Positions 60,244 through 64,000 of a stretch of 64,000 nt of DNA are shown here, piece by piece. The DNA is from Calvatia gigantea (Eukaryota; Basidiomycota; Agaricomycetes; Agaricales; Lycoperdaceae): positions 186,001 to 250,000 of the forward strand of contig JACAAK010000015.1 of NCBI GenBank assembly GCA_025093985.1, written 5' to 3'. The first letter of the stretch is position 1; each line of letters begins with the position of its first letter. Made by a program: the position numbers and the translations under genes. The notes under the pieces are model-generated. The model had not been told where the DNA came from. It saw only the letters and a list, made by a program, of their open reading frames with translations, and did not search any database.

Positions 60244-62624
60244 GACTGCGAAAGAGGCTGAAAGAAGGATTCCCGGGTCTGCGGAAAACCTACCCTACAA
60301 TCTTATATGTCCAAACGTTCGACACCACCTCGCTTGCTCCCTCGTGTGTTTATAAAACGAAACAACGCCACTGTATTAAGGGGTATACCTGGGATAGGGA
60401 GAAATGATGTAAGTACGGTATAAGGCGCGCAGAAGATGGGGAGACAATTCTCGAATTGGCGAATGGTAATATCGAACCTTCCTTGAATGAAGAGGAAGTG
60501 CAATTATGGCGTGAGGGCTGTCGCAAACCTGGACTTATGCCAGCATTCCATTAGGTCAAGGCAGGGAGCGCTTCTGGACAGTGAATGTCAAAGGGCGTTA
60601 GACCTTACAACATCCTCCAATATCTATGCTCCGCCGATAGAAATGAGAAACGGAAACGACTCAAGAGAGGTGCATCATGTCCAACAAGGTTGCGGTAAGG
60701 GATGTGAACGTTGTGAGCATCACTGAGCCATTAAAGGGGGTGATTCTAAGAGATGGAACCTTCGAAGGAAAGGGAGGGGGTGTTCGAGCGAAGATATTAC
60801 ATTACAAGGCCGGAATACGGGACTCAAACGCGGACTCGGTGGACGGAGGTTGACTTCACCTATGTGGTATCCAACGGAGCAGCAAATGAAGTGCCCCTCA
60901 CCAACATTCTAACCTCCGATCACAACGACCCTGGTAGCGGCTATCGCCTTCGGCGCTCACCTGGTCTTTTCCTCCTCACTTCTTTGCTCATCTTCATTTC
61001 CTGGTTATTTCATGTCTTGCCCCACGCAGGCACCCGCCTCAACAACCCCGGAAATAGTGCTTCAGCATGTCGGCGCAATACCCAACAGTCTTCGGCCCTC
61101 AGAGCTCCCAGCGCCTTGAGCCCACACAATCACGGTCTACAGGGCTGACGTTCATATGACCAACCAGCCCTCTCCATCCACCAACTGAGTAAAGAGACTC
61201 CCAAGTTAGGTTACCCCGTCGAATGCCACGGCCACGGGCCACCACCTCTGCCCAGCCTAACTCCTTCGCTCGGGCCACTCTGTCCACACCAAACCCCGCC
61301 TTACAATTGGCAAGTTCACACCCCGCCAGTACCTCCTCTTTGTTCGCCTTCTCCCACCCGAGGCGATTCTGGATACGTATCTGTGACTGTATATATTGTT
61401 CTGAAGACGCCTGTAGCTCCCAGTTTGTTGGGGGCTCAAGCGCCCAAGCACTCAAGACTGGAGTCGCTGTTTTCCGACGTCGATGCCGATATCCCAGACA
61501 GGGCTGACAGACGCCAGGTTCCTCCCGCGGCGCGACGCGTCTCCAGAGTTCATTCAGGCTTTATTTTGTATGGGTCCCCGATACTTGTTAATCAGCCAAT
61601 GAACGTGAACGGAGGGGCACTTCACGATGCCACCAAATTCCAAAGTTCCCTCTCCCATTCGGTTGTTCCCTCACAAGTTCCTTAAACCTGATAGCCACCG
61701 CCTGCCTATACACCTCCCTTCGTACTATACCACTAATGGACGCGATCCATTGCTTTATTACGAACAATTTTATGTTCTGCACAGATCGTGCCCACGAGTT
61801 TTGTCCCTCTTGTTCCTGCGATTATAGAGCCTGTAACAACGAACAGGTCAACCTCGGTGAAATGACGACTGCAGAAACTCGAGATGTTCCTCAACTTTGA
61901 CGCACTGCTACTTCGTTCCTCACCCCGCCTTATTAAATTACCCTGGATTGCTAGGATTGCCCGCTACTTAACGCATACAGCTCTTGGAGAGAGATTAGCC
62001 AACAAGGAAGACTAAAATTTGTTTCGATTGGGCCAGGCTAATAGGTAAGTCTACGGTGGTTGTAGTACGATTAAATTCCACAATGGATGCAAAGAAAGGC
62101 AAGGAGATAACGGCTACACGCCTCCAACGTCAACACTAGCCATGACCACTCCTATTTGAGTTAAGCCTTGCCTTTGAAAATGTGCAGGGTACGCGGCCTG
62201 TTATGGACGAGATCACTGGGCAGTTAGTAGCACGAATCAACTAAGATTTTGCTATTTTCGAGCTACATTGATTTTTCCTGACGGTCGAAGTCCATTCGCC
62301 ATCGCGCTCTTTTCCGAATTACCCATGGACTTGCTTTTCTTGAGATTCAGCTGAACCGCTCGGCCCCCGACGGAATCCATTGGCGGAGCTCCGAGGTATA
62401 GTAACACATACCTGGATGTCATGGTGGTTTAAATACCAGTGTCCGAGTGAAATTTCGGGACTTGAGAGGTGCTATGCTTCAAGTTGATGCCATCCTACTT
62501 CTTCGGTCATGTTTCACACTCTCAGTCTGGCACTTATGGTAGTGGATAGTGATATAAAAACAGCTAGTTCCTCAACTCGCCACACCCTAAGTATCCGCGG
62601 AGGAGTCTTTTTCTGAAGGCTGCA
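60244..62624. other. Intergenic, 2.4 kb between P450 copies, no gene supported
   Basis: Overlapping ORFs of about 100-130 codons on both strands at 60753-61685 have low-complexity composition and no motif. No repeat flanks the P450 unit that would explain the duplication. Confidence 0.4.
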
Positions 62625-64000
62625 TTACTCGCCCATCACCTCCAACCTCATCTGGTCCAGCAGCTTCCTTGCCTTCTCGTTCCGTACCTGCAAGGTACAT
62701 TTGTACGGTTTGGTGTGGCTGGTCACACATTGAAATTCTTCCTAAACAAACATTGAGTGGGCTACTGACCTTGTCAAGCCGGAAACCATCCCAACCTCAG
62801 GCATAATCTCTTTCCCACCCGGATCAACTGCCTTCTTCACCTTGAACAAGGCCAGGATAGTAGATATGGCCAAGAAAAGGTTGGCATCAGCGAAGTAACG
62901 ACCAGGACATATTCTACGTAATTATCCGGTTTATTGCCAGAACCACCAAAAGGTAACCTTGAGTATGAGGAAGGAGGCAAATAAATGGAGAAGCTGGGAC
63001 GTACCTTCGTCCAAAACCGAAATGTGCTTGGGGGAGGGGTTCTGTGTACCCGCCTTGCGACTTCGGGAGGTACCGGCTGGGTTTGAATGACCACGGATCG
63101 TGATAAACGGATTCATTCCTCGAGATGCCGCTAATAGGATCGTCAGATATTGGGGTTGATAGGCGAAGGAGGTACGTACTAGGTATTGGCGAATATGAAA
63201 GAGCCTTTCGGAATGAGCATCCCCTTGTAAACGTCATCTTCCACTACACGATGGGGGATACCTACTCAGCAGCCTTTAGCCGTCCAACAAGGAGTGAAAG
63301 ATGCTGTACCGTACCGAGTGGTGCTATGTTTTGCCATCTGGGCCGGAAATAGTGATTAGTAGGGTCTCACCGCGGCGAAAGCCAAACTTTCTCACCGATG
63401 GGTTTCTTGGATGATACGGTCCACATATGGCAGGGACTCCCAATCGCCAATTTCTGGTAAGCGCGAACCATTAAGCAACGCATCAATCTCCTGTTGCGCG
63501 CTCTCTTGGCACTCGGGATCGAGAGTCATGGCGAGCATGAACACGGACATCGCCCCCGATGTCTATGAGCAACATCTGAACTGGTATTCTTGAACGCACA
63601 GGAGGAGCATGTGCTCGGTACTGACTGTATCTGCGCCTGCAGAGTAGATAGCACCAGCAGCACCCTTAAGGTCATCAAACTCTTCTTCATTTTCGTTATC
63701 TTCCCTATGCAGACGCTCAAGGTGGTGGGAAAGGAAAGAAGGCTTCGCTATTCCTTCGGCCTTTCGTTCGAAATTAAGCATCATGTACTGTCCTAGGTGG
63801 GAAGTTCGGCCTACCATCTGTCTCTGTACCTCAGAGAACGGAAACTCATACAACCTCCGAATGGAGGCTTTGAATTCCCTCGCCTTTTCGGCGAAGTATG
63901 TGCCAGGAAACCAGGAGGGCATGTGTTCAACTGCGATTGTAATAAGCCAACGCCGACGGAAAAAATAAATACAGCATGTGCTCACGAAAAGGAAATAGAT
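62625..64000 (-). pseudogene. Cytochrome P450, tandem copy 2, 5' end off the right edge
   Basis: Direct-repeat paralogue of copy 1 covering the C-terminal two thirds: SWFPGTYFAEKAREFKASIRR, FPFSEVQRQMVGR, I-helix YSAGADT|T (canonical), IPKGSFIFANT, then NTY|GISRNESVYHDP across a good GTACGT donor, HFGFGRR|ICPGRYFADANLF across a clean 64-nt intron, and TILALFKVKKAVDPGG. The heme cysteine and I-helix are intact. A TAG at 62744-62742 falls after AHSMFV, about 40 codons before the stop shared with copy 1 (62625-62627). It truncates the C-terminus but keeps the catalytic core. The 5' part is outside the window. Confidence 0.8.

Noticed and set aside
61099..61685. Overlapping 94-118 codon ORFs on both strands between the P450 copies
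   Set aside because: Composition-driven overlapping frames with no motif, splice chain or paralogue.
63411..63985. Plus-strand ORFs over the right edge
   Set aside because: Antisense of the second P450 copy.

Overview
The window is nuclear DNA of a filamentous basidiomycete, almost certainly a mushroom-forming Agaricomycete. Genes are broken up by many short GT-AG introns (about 40-70 nt, often with CTNAC-like branch points). The gene families are typical of agarics: a copper radical (glyoxal-type) oxidase, tandem cytochrome P450s, a DUF6534-like multi-pass membrane protein, a NACHT NTPase, and many F-box/leucine-rich or F-box/propeller proteins. No genus can be read from the sequence. I saw no tRNA, rRNA, CRISPR or prokaryotic feature.

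Layout. 1-1.7 kb: decayed NACHT NTPase. 1.9-7.1 kb: a 2.1-kb tandem segmental duplication carrying a membrane-protein gene; the left copy is dead and also holds a solo LTR, and a 17-bp minisatellite lies between the copies. 7.8-8.3 kb: a 264-bp tandem repeat. 8.9-14.5 kb: elongation factor 1B-gamma plus an F-box gene, followed by a decayed duplicate of the same pair. 16.6-18.7 kb: complete copper radical oxidase. 19.7-21.0 kb: multi-TM receptor-like protein. 23.0-24.7 kb: secreted protein with a Lys/Pro/Ala-rich tail. 27.9-30.5 kb: large intact F-box gene with a TPR-like N-terminus. 32-34 kb: gene of an agaric family of unknown function. 34.7-39.4 kb: two head-to-head F-box/propeller paralogues, each broken by a different solo LTR. 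40.0-40.6 kb: QCR6, the complex III hinge protein. 42.3-44.3 kb: DUF6534-like gene. 46.1-47.3 kb: frame-broken dienelactone hydrolase. 48.2-57.5 kb: an F-box relic, a Ser/Thr kinase, an F-box/propeller gene, a minimal J-domain protein and another F-box gene. 58.1-64.0 kb: two direct-repeat P450 genes, the second running off the edge.

Housekeeping genes (EF1B-gamma, QCR6, kinase, J-protein) are scattered among fast-evolving duplicated families, pseudogenes and solo LTRs, so this looks like a duplication- and transposon-shaped region rather than a co-regulated cluster. Several otherwise conserved ORFs carry exactly one surplus base, usually in or beside a short homopolymer. This could be consensus error, so the loci broken only in that way (EF1B-gamma, the kinase, F-box 1) may be functional. 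I found no convincing novel system. The strongest unusual structures are the solo-LTR insertions dated by paralogous empty sites, the reciprocally LTR-disrupted F-box pair, the EF1B-gamma/F-box block duplication and the secreted protein with a histone-H1-like tail.
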